A stretch of 64,000 nucleotides of DNA from assembly GCA_964384375.1 (NCBI GenBank), contig CAYLLN010000006.1, positions 62,001 through 126,000 on the forward strand, in the 5' to 3' direction. The stretch's first letter is position 1. Each line of letters begins with the position of its first letter. The notes beneath the pieces were generated by a model. It had not been told where the DNA came from and searched no databases. It worked only from the letters and a program-made list of their open reading frames with translations. Source of the DNA: CAYLLN01 sp964384375 (GTDB lineage: Bacteria; Planctomycetota; Planctomycetia; Pirellulales; Pirellulaceae). The position numbers and the translations under genes are program-made. Shown one piece after another: positions 17,161 through 25,003 of this stretch.

Positions 17161-17460
17161 ATGCACGCGTACCGCATTGTTTGGGAGGACGAGCCGAAGG
17201 CTCGCGAAATCGAAATCCTGGTCGATTACACGCTGGAGGCCGGGATCGTCACGATCGACGCGATCAACCCGACCAAGGTGACGCTGTTCGGCGAACACAC
17301 CCCGCAGCCGACCCGTGTTCTGCCGGTACATACGGCTGGCGGCCGCCGTGTGCTGACGCAGGCGTATCTGGCCGCTCGGGAAACCGAGCAGACGCTGGAG
17401 GACGAGATCCTCGCCGCCCACGCCCTCCGCGACGGAGAACTGGCCGCGACCGTGGCATAG
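17161..17460 (+). CDS. Small conserved-looking protein of unknown function
   Basis: 99 residues, soluble and rich in Glu and Ala, starting MHAYRIVWEDEPKAREIEI, with a short beta-rich core (VTLFGEHTPQPTRVLPV) and a helical end. I do not recognise it. It has its own promoter, a purine-rich ribosome-binding region (CAGAGAG) and a terminator, so it is a monocistronic unit and probably well expressed. Confidence 0.65.
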   Translation: MHAYRIVWEDEPKAREIEILVDYTLEAGIVTIDAINPTKVTLFGEHTPQPTRVLPVHTAGGRRVLTQAYLAARETEQTLEDEILAAHALRDGELAATVA

Positions 17461-17490
17461 TTGGCTGGCGAAGCATTGCTAAGCAACCAA

Positions 17491-17518
17491 AGCCGGGAGC
17501 CAGTGCTTCCGGCTTTTT
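17491..17518 (+). terminator. Rho-independent terminator
   Basis: AGCCGGGAG, a 6-base loop and CTTCCGGCT form a 9-bp stem with one G-T pair, followed by TTTT, 30 bases after the stop of the 99-residue protein gene. Confidence 0.8.
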
Positions 17519-17530
17519 CGTGCGCCGGCA

Positions 17531-17580
17531 GCGCGACCACAGGTCGCGGCTTTGTGGATAGGCAAGATGCCTGCCCCACG
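17531..17580. repeat. Intergenic palindromic element, copy A
   Basis: Two adjacent hairpins: GCGACC-ACA-GGTCGC (17533-17547) and AGGCA-AGA-TGCCT (17560-17572) flanked by GTGG/CCAC. The first 21 bases match an element at 52265-52285 at 19 of 21 positions, so this is a repeated sequence. Confidence 0.6.
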
Positions 17581-17642
17581 AAGTTCCTGCTACGATGCGG
17601 GCCATCTCACAAGCTCTCCGCTCTTGATGCAGGAAACCGCCG

Positions 17643-18608
17643 ATGCCGAAGTTTCGCGTGCTCCTCACCGACTACGCCTGGGCCGATACCGAGATCGAAC
17701 GCCGAACACTGGCCGAAATCGACGCGGAGCTGATCGTCGCGCCCAGGGACAAGCAGGACGCCGCGTCGCTGGCGGCATTGGCGCGCGAGCATCGCGTCGA
17801 TGCGATCATGACGAACTGGGCCAAGGTGCCGCAGGCTGTGATCGAAGCTTCGCCGCAGGTCCACATTGTCTCGCGGCTGGGCATCGGCTTGGACAACATC
17901 GACGTGGCGTATTGCACCAGTCGCGGGATTCCGGTGACGAATGTGCCGGATTACTGCCTGATCGAAGTGGCGGAGCACGCACTGGCTTTGCTGCTCGCCA
18001 TGTCGCGGAAGGTCGCGTTCTATCACTACGAGACACAGAGCGGCCGGTATCAATTGCAGGCCGGCCCGCCTCTCCGACGAATCGAGGGGCAGACGCTCGG
18101 CATCGTCGGCCTGGGAAACATCGGCCGCAAACTGGCTGAGAAGGCCCGCGGTCTGGGTCTCTCGATGCTCGCTACCAGCCGGAGCCGCAAGGAGCCGATG
18201 CTCGGCGTGGAGTATGTGGAACTGGATGAGCTGCTTTCGCGAAGTGACTATATTTCGCTGCACGTTCCGCTGACGAAAGAAACCCGGCACATGATCGGGG
18301 CGGCACAACTGGCAAAGCTGAAACCGTCGGCCTATCTGATCAATACGGCCCGCGGCGGGCTCATCGATCATGCGGCTTTGGCAGCCGCTTTAAACGCTGG
18401 CCAGCTCGCCGGGGCCGCTCTCGACGTACAGGATCCGGAGCCGCCAGATTTGTCGCAAGCGCCGTATAGCGATCCGCGTGTGATCGTCACGCCGCATGCG
18501 GCTTTCGTAAGCCAGGAATCGCTTGAAAACCTTCGTTCACGCGTGGCGCGGCAGGTGGCGACGCTGCTCACTGGCGGCAAGCCGGAAAACGTCGTGAACA
18601 GCGTGTAG
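17643..18608 (+). CDS. D-isomer-specific 2-hydroxyacid dehydrogenase
   Basis: 321 residues. The NAD-binding motif GLGNIG (156-161) lies in a Rossmann fold, SRLGIGLDNID is the substrate-side motif, LINTARGGLID carries catalytic Arg237 and VTPHAAF the catalytic His285. The family includes phosphoglycerate, glyoxylate and phosphonate dehydrogenases and CtBP-like proteins; the short form without an ACT domain makes classical SerA less likely. The oxoacid is not identifiable from neighbours. Confidence 0.85.
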   Translation: MPKFRVLLTDYAWADTEIERRTLAEIDAELIVAPRDKQDAASLAALAREHRVDAIMTNWAKVPQAVIEASPQVHIVSRLGIGLDNIDVAYCTSRGIPVTNVPDYCLIEVAEHALALLLAMSRKVAFYHYETQSGRYQLQAGPPLRRIEGQTLGIVGLGNIGRKLAEKARGLGLSMLATSRSRKEPMLGVEYVELDELLSRSDYISLHVPLTKETRHMIGAAQLAKLKPSAYLINTARGGLIDHAALAAALNAGQLAGAALDVQDPEPPDLSQAPYSDPRVIVTPHAAFVSQESLENLRSRVARQVATLLTGGKPENVVNSV

Positions 18609-18617
18609 GACACACAA

Positions 18618-18683
18618 GAGTGGGAGAGGGGGTGAGAAGGAGAGGGGAGAAATACAAGTCAACTTTGCCCCCCTCTCCCACTC
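18618..18683. repeat. 15-bp inverted repeat in purine/pyrimidine-rich tract
   Basis: GAGTGGGAGAGGGGG (18618-18632) is matched by its exact reverse complement at 18669-18683, enclosing 36 bases that are themselves G/A-rich. It lies 10 bases after the dehydrogenase stop and could terminate transcription or form triplex-like structures. Confidence 0.6.
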
Positions 18684-18850
18684 TCCCGCTCCCCCTCTCC
18701 GCGGCACATTCGATACAGCCACTTCCATCGCTCCGCCCCGAAGCCCCTCTTTGACCCGCGCCTAGCCGTGACCTATAGCAATGAAGGGGTCGGCTGCGCG
18801 TTGGTTGCCCGCAGCGAGGGCCCTGTTTGTCCCCTGCGCTGGTTGTTCCC

Positions 18851-21064
18851 ATGGAAGAAGCACTTCGTGAGGCGGCAGTTGACGCTTGGCGGGAAGGTCT
18901 GGCGCGCTCGGTCGATGCGCAGCGCCAGCGAGCCCGCGAGCTCCTCAGCGGCGAGCAAGAGCGGCTGCGTGCGCTGGAAGCTCAGCTCCAGCAGCGGATC
19001 GATGCGCTCGCCCGGCAGTTGCTCGACGAGGAAAAGCAATCGCACGAGCAGCTCGCCTCGGCTCAGTCCCAAGTCGCGTCACTCACCGAGCGCGAGAAGG
19101 CCCTTGAATCGCGCCGGCACGAACTGACCGCCCGCGAAGAGAAGCAGAAGCAGTTGCTCGACGACGTGCAGCGAAGGCTGGGCGAACTGACGCAGCGTCA
19201 GCACGAGATCGAAGCGGCGGGGAAGGAGCTGCACTTTCGCCAAACCGAATGCGGCCAGCGCGAGGCCGATGTCGCCAAGCAGCAGGCGGAGCTTGCCGTC
19301 CGGAGCGAGGACGTCGCCCGCAAGCGGCAAGAGCTCGAACAAGAACACGCAGCCCTCGTCCAGCAGCAGAAGGCTCACCAGGCCGAGGTGGAGCAACTCC
19401 GCACGCAGCAGCAAGAGCTGCGCGAGCGCGCGCAGGAACTGGCCCACAAGCAGGACCAGCTCAAGGAGCGCGAGCACGAAACGCAGCGCCAGCGGAAGAG
19501 CATCGCTCAGCAATTGCGGGCCCGAAAGCAGGAACTGGCGAGCGAATCCGAGCTGCATCGGGCCGAGGCGCTCGCTTCTTCGGCCGGGCAGGAACTGCAA
19601 TTGCAGATGCGGCTGTCGGAAGTGCAAGGGAAGTACGAGAAGCTGCGCGACGAGCTCGTGCATCGCGAGCACCAGACGCAGGAAGCGAATCAGCGGGTTA
19701 CCGAATTGCAAAAGCAGCTGGAGCTGAAGCACAAGGAACTCGAATCGCGGCAAAAGGAACTGGCGGCGAATCACTCGGCCCGCGACCAGTTCGAGGCCCT
19801 CAAGCGGCAGTTCGACACCGACAAGCAGAAGCTGCACGGCGAGGGGCAAAAGAAATACGAAGAGGCCCGACGACAGCTCGAAGCAGCCCAAGGGGAACTC
19901 GCCAAACGGAAGGCCGAAGCCGAGGTGAAGACGAGCGAGGCGCAGCGACTGACGGCGGAGCTCGACCGCGTCCGTCGCGAGATGCAGCAGCAGATCGACA
20001 CGCTCAAAAACGACCACAACAAGTCGCACGACGAGCAGGTCAAGTCGCTTCAGCATCAGCTCGATCAGCTAAGGCAGCAGTACGATCAGGACCGCTCGCA
20101 GTCCAACGCCCAGGCTTCGGAGTGGGATCGCCAGCGCAAGCAGCTCGAAGTAGAGCTGTCGGCAGCTCGCAGCGGCGCCCAAAACGCAAGCAAGGCCGAG
20201 CAGGCACTGGCCAAGGTGCTTGAGGATTCCAAGCGGCTGGAAGCGGAACTGGCTGCGGCCAAGAGCGGCGCTCAACATGCCGGGCAGGCCGAGAAGGAAC
20301 TCACGAAGCTCCGCGAAGAAAACAAGCAGCTCGAAGCGTGGCTCGCCGAAGCCGAAGAGAAGGCCAAGCACGCGCAAACTGCCGGTGGTGGCGGCGCGAG
20401 CGACGAGCAGATGGCGGACCTGCAGCGGCGGCTGGAAATGGCGATGTCCGACGTTCGCGAGCTGAAGGGGAAGAACGCCGAGCTGTCCGACCAGCTCACC
20501 CGGGCCAAGGCTTCCGCCGGAAAGCCCGCGGCTGGCGGCGACTCGGGGGCGATGGACTGGGAGGCCCAGAAGCGGCGGATGTTCGAACTGCTCGACTCCG
20601 AAGGAGAGCCGGAGAGCGAAGAAGAGAAGAAGGAGCGTCTGTCGATTCAGGACGTGCTCAAGAAGACCGATCAGGCGATGGCCGACAAGGAGCAAGAGCT
20701 GGAAGAGCTGCGTCGGCTGCTGGAGAACCAGTCCCAGAACGTCGGAGAAGTGGCCGTCGGCGCCGCCGCAATTGCCCAGGCGCTCGACAGCGACGAGATC
20801 GTGCGCCAGGAACGCGAAAGCCTGAAAGACTTGCAGGGTAAGCTCCGCGAAGAGCTGAAGAAGGCGGAGGTCGATTGCTCGCTCGAACGGGCCAAGATCG
20901 CTCGCGAGCGGGCCGAGCTCGAAGAAAAGCTCCGTCAGTTCGAGTCGGAGCGGGCGTCGATGGGTGGCGTCGAACCGGGGGTCGGAGGACACGACAAAGG
21001 GAAGAAGGGGGCCGGCAAAGGGAAGTGGCTGGCTCGGCTGGGGCTTGGCGACAAGGAAGGTTAG
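18851..21064 (+). CDS. Large coiled-coil protein of unknown function
   Basis: 737 residues made almost wholly of heptad-like helix rich in Glu, Gln, Lys, Arg and Leu (about residues 5-700), interrupted by a glycine-rich stretch near 515 and another near 560. The C-terminus is basic and glycine-rich (GKKGAGKGKWLARLG). No Walker motifs, signal peptide or membrane segment are visible, so it is not an SMC or Rad50 ATPase; a cytoskeletal, scaffold or crescentin-like role is possible. ATG 18851 was chosen over TTG 18827. Its stop overlaps the convergent gene by 4 bases. Confidence 0.75.
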   Translation: MEEALREAAVDAWREGLARSVDAQRQRARELLSGEQERLRALEAQLQQRIDALARQLLDEEKQSHEQLASAQSQVASLTEREKALESRRHELTAREEKQKQLLDDVQRRLGELTQRQHEIEAAGKELHFRQTECGQREADVAKQQAELAVRSEDVARKRQELEQEHAALVQQQKAHQAEVEQLRTQQQELRERAQELAHKQDQLKEREHETQRQRKSIAQQLRARKQELASESELHRAEALASSAGQELQLQMRLSEVQGKYEKLRDELVHREHQTQEANQRVTELQKQLELKHKELESRQKELAANHSARDQFEALKRQFDTDKQKLHGEGQKKYEEARRQLEAAQGELAKRKAEAEVKTSEAQRLTAELDRVRREMQQQIDTLKNDHNKSHDEQVKSLQHQLDQLRQQYDQDRSQSNAQASEWDRQRKQLEVELSAARSGAQNASKAEQALAKVLEDSKRLEAELAAAKSGAQHAGQAEKELTKLREENKQLEAWLAEAEEKAKHAQTAGGGGASDEQMADLQRRLEMAMSDVRELKGKNAELSDQLTRAKASAGKPAAGGDSGAMDWEAQKRRMFELLDSEGEPESEEEKKERLSIQDVLKKTDQAMADKEQELEELRRLLENQSQNVGEVAVGAAAIAQALDSDEIVRQERESLKDLQGKLREELKKAEVDCSLERAKIARERAELEEKLRQFESERASMGGVEPGVGGHDKGKKGAGKGKWLARLGLGDKEG

Positions 21065-22503
21065 TCGCTCGTGCCAATCATACCGGCAGGTTTCAGGCGC
21101 ACGATAATGTCGGGCTCGCGCTTCTGTTCGGGGTCGCTGCCGCCATCGTCCTTGCGGTCGCGGCCAATGCTATAGAGTACGAGTCCCTCGTCGGTTGTCT
21201 GGAACCGTAACGCCTGGCCGTCGAACGGATCGGTCGGCACAGCCGATAAAAACTCGGGGACGAGAGCCTGCAGCGAATCGGGTAGATCACCGTGCTTCTG
21301 CTCGTACTGGCGAGCAGCGATGGCAGCCAGTACCAGGTCGCGATGGGCCAGATTGCTCGCCGTGGCGTCAAAGACGCTTGCCGTGGCCGGCATCATGAGC
21401 AGGGTGAACATGTGGTTGAAGCGGACGATGACGTTGTCCGTACCAGCCAGTTCCTTCAGTTGCCGCTCGACCAGGGCGGCGCGATCGAATGCCGCGGGGA
21501 ATGGCTGGTCGGCCGCGGCAACTGTTTCCCGCTGGAACTCGAGGTAGGTCAAGCAATCGATAGGCCGCGTGACGGCTCCTCGATCGCTGTTCGGCTTGTT
21601 CGTGAAGTCCCCCTTGGACATGTCGAACTGCTCGGGATGGCGGAACATGTGGTAGCCCATCGCACGCTCGCCCTGGCACGATGCAACGAGCGACTGGTGA
21701 AAGTCGAGAGCCTCGACTTTCGTTCGCAGCCGAGCAAGCTGTTCGCCAGTAAAGGGAAGCTCGTTTAACAGGTTCGCAGTTTGGTGCAGCGCCATGCCCG
21801 CCGTGGCCAGTCGCACAAGGTGCTCGATCAGCAATTGCTGCTGCGCCAGCGTTCGCGAAGTCTCGAACATCGCTTCGACGGACTCGACAGCTTGCGGCGC
21901 ATCCCGGCGTGCGATGGCCACCTGCGCACGCAAAGCCAGCATCCGGTTCAGGAGGCGCATCTTCTGAGCGTTTGGCAATAGCGCACTGAAGCCGTCGCGG
22001 AACTCGACAGGAAAACGGCACTCCCCCTCAGCTGCTGCCGCTTTGAGCGTGGCCTGGACGGTGGCGTCATAGTTGGCCAGCAATTGTTCGGCAGCCGCCA
22101 GGTCGGTCGTAGTCGGCACGTTCCCCGGCGCTTCCCCCACAATCGGAATTGCTTTGGCATCGGTGTTGAACTTGGTCTCATCAACCGAGTTCAGTGCTGC
22201 CAGCCAGAGAGGCGTAATGTCCCTGGTTCCTGGCGGCACTTGGCTGCGAGCATACAGGTCATCGACGAGAATCGGTTCGCCTGCCGCCTGAATGCGGGCC
22301 ACTTCGGCTTCCACCTTCGCCAATGCGGCGCGGTGCTGTCCGAAGTACCACACCACCCCCGCCAGCACAGCCATCAGCAAAAGGCCGAGCGGGGCGACGA
22401 CAAACACCGCTGCGAGAAACCACCACCGCCTCCTGGCGGCCTGTTTGCCCGCCTGGGTCGAGGGATCGAGGGTGTCGGGGATTGCGGGAGTTTGGCTGGA
22501 CAT
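21061..22503 (-). CDS. Uncharacterised membrane protein
   Basis: 480 residues. One strong transmembrane helix near the N-terminus (about 28-56, after RRRWW) precedes a long helical region. The C-terminus has VPTDPFDGQALRF and LYSIGRDRKDDGG, a pattern familiar from the ends of type II secretion pseudopilins and from planctomycete proteins of unknown role. There is no prepilin peptidase site. ATG 22503 puts a short polar cytoplasmic tail before the helix. It faces the coiled-coil gene tail to tail. Confidence 0.65.
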   Translation of the reverse strand: MSSQTPAIPDTLDPSTQAGKQAARRRWWFLAAVFVVAPLGLLLMAVLAGVVWYFGQHRAALAKVEAEVARIQAAGEPILVDDLYARSQVPPGTRDITPLWLAALNSVDETKFNTDAKAIPIVGEAPGNVPTTTDLAAAEQLLANYDATVQATLKAAAAEGECRFPVEFRDGFSALLPNAQKMRLLNRMLALRAQVAIARRDAPQAVESVEAMFETSRTLAQQQLLIEHLVRLATAGMALHQTANLLNELPFTGEQLARLRTKVEALDFHQSLVASCQGERAMGYHMFRHPEQFDMSKGDFTNKPNSDRGAVTRPIDCLTYLEFQRETVAAADQPFPAAFDRAALVERQLKELAGTDNVIVRFNHMFTLLMMPATASVFDATASNLAHRDLVLAAIAARQYEQKHGDLPDSLQALVPEFLSAVPTDPFDGQALRFQTTDEGLVLYSIGRDRKDDGGSDPEQKREPDIIVRLKPAGMIGTSD

Positions 22504-22650
22504 CGACAACCTGGATACTTCCCTAATTGCTAGCAACGACTGATCTTAGGCAACGTTTCTTGAACGAGTCAAATCGGCGGCAAGCAGCAAGCTGGCTGAT
22601 TACAAGTGAGACTTCATAAGCTCTCTTGTCAGCCCGCACACAATCCCCCT

Positions 22651-23517
22651 ATGTTGCCACAGCCGTCGATTTGCGCGTGGCCTCGACAAACAGCGATGCG
22701 ACTTGTACCCAAAGAGCCCGCTCAGCAACTGCGCAGTACCGCCGCGCGCCATCGTCTGCCAGCTGCGTGGAACCCCTTGCGGCAAGCCGCGACGATCGCC
22801 GCGTCATCGCCAGAGCGGCCGCTCGATTTGGTGGGCGAAAGCAAGAACTCAGATTCCGATGAATCGCGACTCGAAGCGATTCTGCTACTCGCCCGCGAAC
22901 CAATGAGCAGCCGCAAGCTCTCACAATTGGCCAACTTGGCGGATGGAACCCAGGCGCGTACACTGATTCGCCGGTTGAACGCGGGCTACGATGCGGCAGG
23001 GCGGGCGTTTCGAGTCGAGCAAGTGGCGGGCGGTTTTCAGCTCCTTACGCGGCGCGAGTTTGCCCCCTGGCTGCGGCGATTGGCCCACGTGCCGGGCGAG
23101 ACGCGGCTGAGCGCACCCACCCTGGAAACGCTGGCCGTAATTGCCTATCGTCAACCGGTTCCACGGGCCGATATTGAGGCGATCCGGGGGGTCAATTGCG
23201 GCGAACTATTGCGGCAGTTGATCGACCGCGACTTGGTGCGAATCAGCGGGCGAAGCGAGGAGCTTGGTCGGCCGTTTTTGTACTCCACCACGAAGCGGTT
23301 CTTGCAGTTGTTCGGATTGGTAACTTGTGAAGATTTACCGAGGGCAGGCGTCTTGCGGCAAGCGCCGCTTCCCGCTGCCGGGCCGAACCTGGCCCTGCTG
23401 AGCGCCTCCGAATCACCAGAGGATCACCCCGCCCTTGCCGACGAGCCATCCGCCGAGGAAAACTACTTCGATCCAATTGCGGAACTATCCGACAAATTCA
23501 CCCCCCACGACGAATAA
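22651..23517 (+). CDS. scpB: Segregation and condensation protein ScpB
   Basis: 288 residues from ATG 22651; GTG 22606 and ATG 22696 are also possible. Two winged-helix domains are visible: RLEAILLLAREPMSSRKLSQ at about 73-92 and the family signature LETLAVIAYRQPVPRADIE at about 158-176, followed by GRSEELGRPFLYSTT. ScpB dimers bind ScpA to regulate the SMC ATPase in chromosome condensation. The N-terminus is 60-70 residues longer and the C-terminus about 45 residues longer than in typical ScpB, both low in complexity. scpA is not in the window. The acidic protein gene follows 28 bases downstream. Confidence 0.85.
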   Translation: MLPQPSICAWPRQTAMRLVPKEPAQQLRSTAARHRLPAAWNPLRQAATIAASSPERPLDLVGESKNSDSDESRLEAILLLAREPMSSRKLSQLANLADGTQARTLIRRLNAGYDAAGRAFRVEQVAGGFQLLTRREFAPWLRRLAHVPGETRLSAPTLETLAVIAYRQPVPRADIEAIRGVNCGELLRQLIDRDLVRISGRSEELGRPFLYSTTKRFLQLFGLVTCEDLPRAGVLRQAPLPAAGPNLALLSASESPEDHPALADEPSAEENYFDPIAELSDKFTPHDE

Positions 23518-23545
23518 GCGACGTTACCTAGAGAAGGAGTGCGAC

Positions 23546-23959
23546 GTGAGTGTTTCCACCTTGGTCCCCCGGGTGCTCAGAGAGCGGGAAGTTGCCGGTC
23601 GAACAATGAGCCGCCTGGCGCGGCTTGCGGCGGGCGGCCGCGCGGCCGGTCCGCGGCTGGAGGACGACGACGAGGACGAGCTGGATGGTGATGACCTCGA
23701 TGAGGACGAGGACGATTGGGACGACGATGAGGACGAAGAGGACGATCTTGAGGAAGAAGACGAAGAAGAAGAGGATGACCTCGACGAGGACGAAGAGCTC
23801 GACGACGAATGGGAGGAAGTCGGCGACGACGACGAGCTCGACGATGACGAGGACGACGAAGAAGAAGGAGATGAGGAAGACGACCTCGACGATGAGGACG
23901 ACGACGATGACGACGATTGGGGGGACGACGACGAGGAAGAAGAGGAGGGCGAGGAATAG
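23546..23959 (+). CDS. Extremely acidic Asp/Glu-rich protein
   Basis: 137 residues in two parts. The first 38 are basic and alanine-rich (LREREVAGR, then MSRLARLAAGGRAAGPRL). The remaining 99 are about four-fifths Asp or Glu, with only Leu, Trp, Gly and Val between. GTG 23546 is used because AAGGAG precedes it by 6 bases. It is probably cotranscribed with scpB. A DNA-mimic, histone-chaperone-like or ion-binding role can be imagined but nothing in the sequence proves one. The coding DNA is a GAC/GAG/GAT tract that gives long shadow reading frames on both strands. Confidence 0.65.
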   Translation: MSVSTLVPRVLREREVAGRTMSRLARLAAGGRAAGPRLEDDDEDELDGDDLDEDEDDWDDDEDEEDDLEEEDEEEEDDLDEDEELDDEWEEVGDDDELDDDEDDEEEGDEEDDLDDEDDDDDDDWGDDDEEEEEGEE

Positions 23960-24118
23960 GCCAACTCTCGCCGCTGGTCGCCTTGCCTGGCTTTTTGAAG
24001 ACTTGCCGCCGGGCTTGCATCTTCTGGGCCGACTTGCTGTCGGCTGGCGGGCGGTCTAGAGTTGGGAATTGTGGCTGCCGATCCGGTCGGCCGCTTCCCA
24101 CCTGATCGCACCCGGAAC

Positions 24119-25000
24119 ATGCCGATCAGCTTCCTCTCGAAATTTGGCGACATCTTCAAAAGCCGCACCGTCGATCTGGGCGAGCGGTTTCATCTCGTGC
24201 GCGAAGCCGTGTACGGGACCATGTCGAACTTTCACATGGCCCTGGACCGGACGAACGAGAAGACGGTCGGGCTCAAGATTCTCGACCCGGCGAAGACCGC
24301 AGCCTTCGAGTCCCGCTTCAAAGGGCTGAAGAAGCCGTCGGAAGGGAAAATCGCCCTCCAACTCAAGCACCCGCGCATCGTCGAGACGTACGAAGAGGGC
24401 GTGGCGAAGGATGGCCGACCGTACATTGTGATGGAGTTCGTCGAAGGTTCGGGGCTGAACACGCTCATCATGAACCGCGACCCGATCCTTGACGGCAAAC
24501 GGCTCAGCCTGTTTCGGCAGATGACGGAAGCGATCGAAGCCGTTCACAAAGCAGGCTTCATTCACCGCGATGTGTGCCCGCGAAACTTCATCGTCTCCCC
24601 TGACGCTACGTCGCTGAAGCTGATCGACTTCGGTCTGACGCTCCCTAAGAAACCGCAGTACATGCTTCCCGGCAATCGGACGGGGACGCCGCTGTTTATG
24701 GCTCCGGAAATCGTTCGCCGCAAAACAACCGACGAGCGGGTCGATCTGTTCTCGCTGGGCGTTTCGGCCTATCAGATGTGGACGTTCGATTTCCCCTGGC
24801 CGGCTACCGACACGACGGGCCGCGGCGCCCTGCAGCACGACAGCAAGGAGCCAACGCCGATCAGCGAGCGCGTGCCGGACATCAATCGCACGATCGCTCG
24901 CACGATCATGCAGTGCATCGCTCCCGATCCGAACAATCGCCCGCAATCGGCCGAGGCGATTCTGAAGCAGCTGAAGACAGCGACGGGTGACACGCAGTAG
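24119..25000 (+). CDS. Atypical protein kinase-like protein
   Basis: 293 residues covering one kinase fold. LKIL provides the ATP-binding lysine (Lys53), HRDVCPRNF the catalytic loop (149-157) with Asp151 and Asn156 kept but Cys in place of the usual Lys, and DFG (171-173) and APE (195-197) are intact. The glycine loop is unrecognisable (VREAVYGTMSNFHMAL). This mix suggests a weak kinase or a pseudokinase. No membrane segment or extra domain is seen. ATG 24119 was chosen over GTG 24062, which would add 19 residues lacking kinase character. It is about 160 bases downstream of the acidic protein gene. Confidence 0.8.
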   Translation: MPISFLSKFGDIFKSRTVDLGERFHLVREAVYGTMSNFHMALDRTNEKTVGLKILDPAKTAAFESRFKGLKKPSEGKIALQLKHPRIVETYEEGVAKDGRPYIVMEFVEGSGLNTLIMNRDPILDGKRLSLFRQMTEAIEAVHKAGFIHRDVCPRNFIVSPDATSLKLIDFGLTLPKKPQYMLPGNRTGTPLFMAPEIVRRKTTDERVDLFSLGVSAYQMWTFDFPWPATDTTGRGALQHDSKEPTPISERVPDINRTIARTIMQCIAPDPNNRPQSAEAILKQLKTATGDTQ

Positions 25001-25003
25001 TTG

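Noticed and set aside
19079..20056. 325-residue minus-strand frame with leucine-rich sequence
   Set aside because: Complement of the Gln/Glu/Lys-rich coiled coil; the leucine-rich look is a codon artefact.
23524..24168. Long serine-rich minus-strand open frame
   Set aside because: It is the complement of the Asp/Glu codon tract; poly-Ser/Arg shadow frames are expected from GAC/GAG/GAT repeats.
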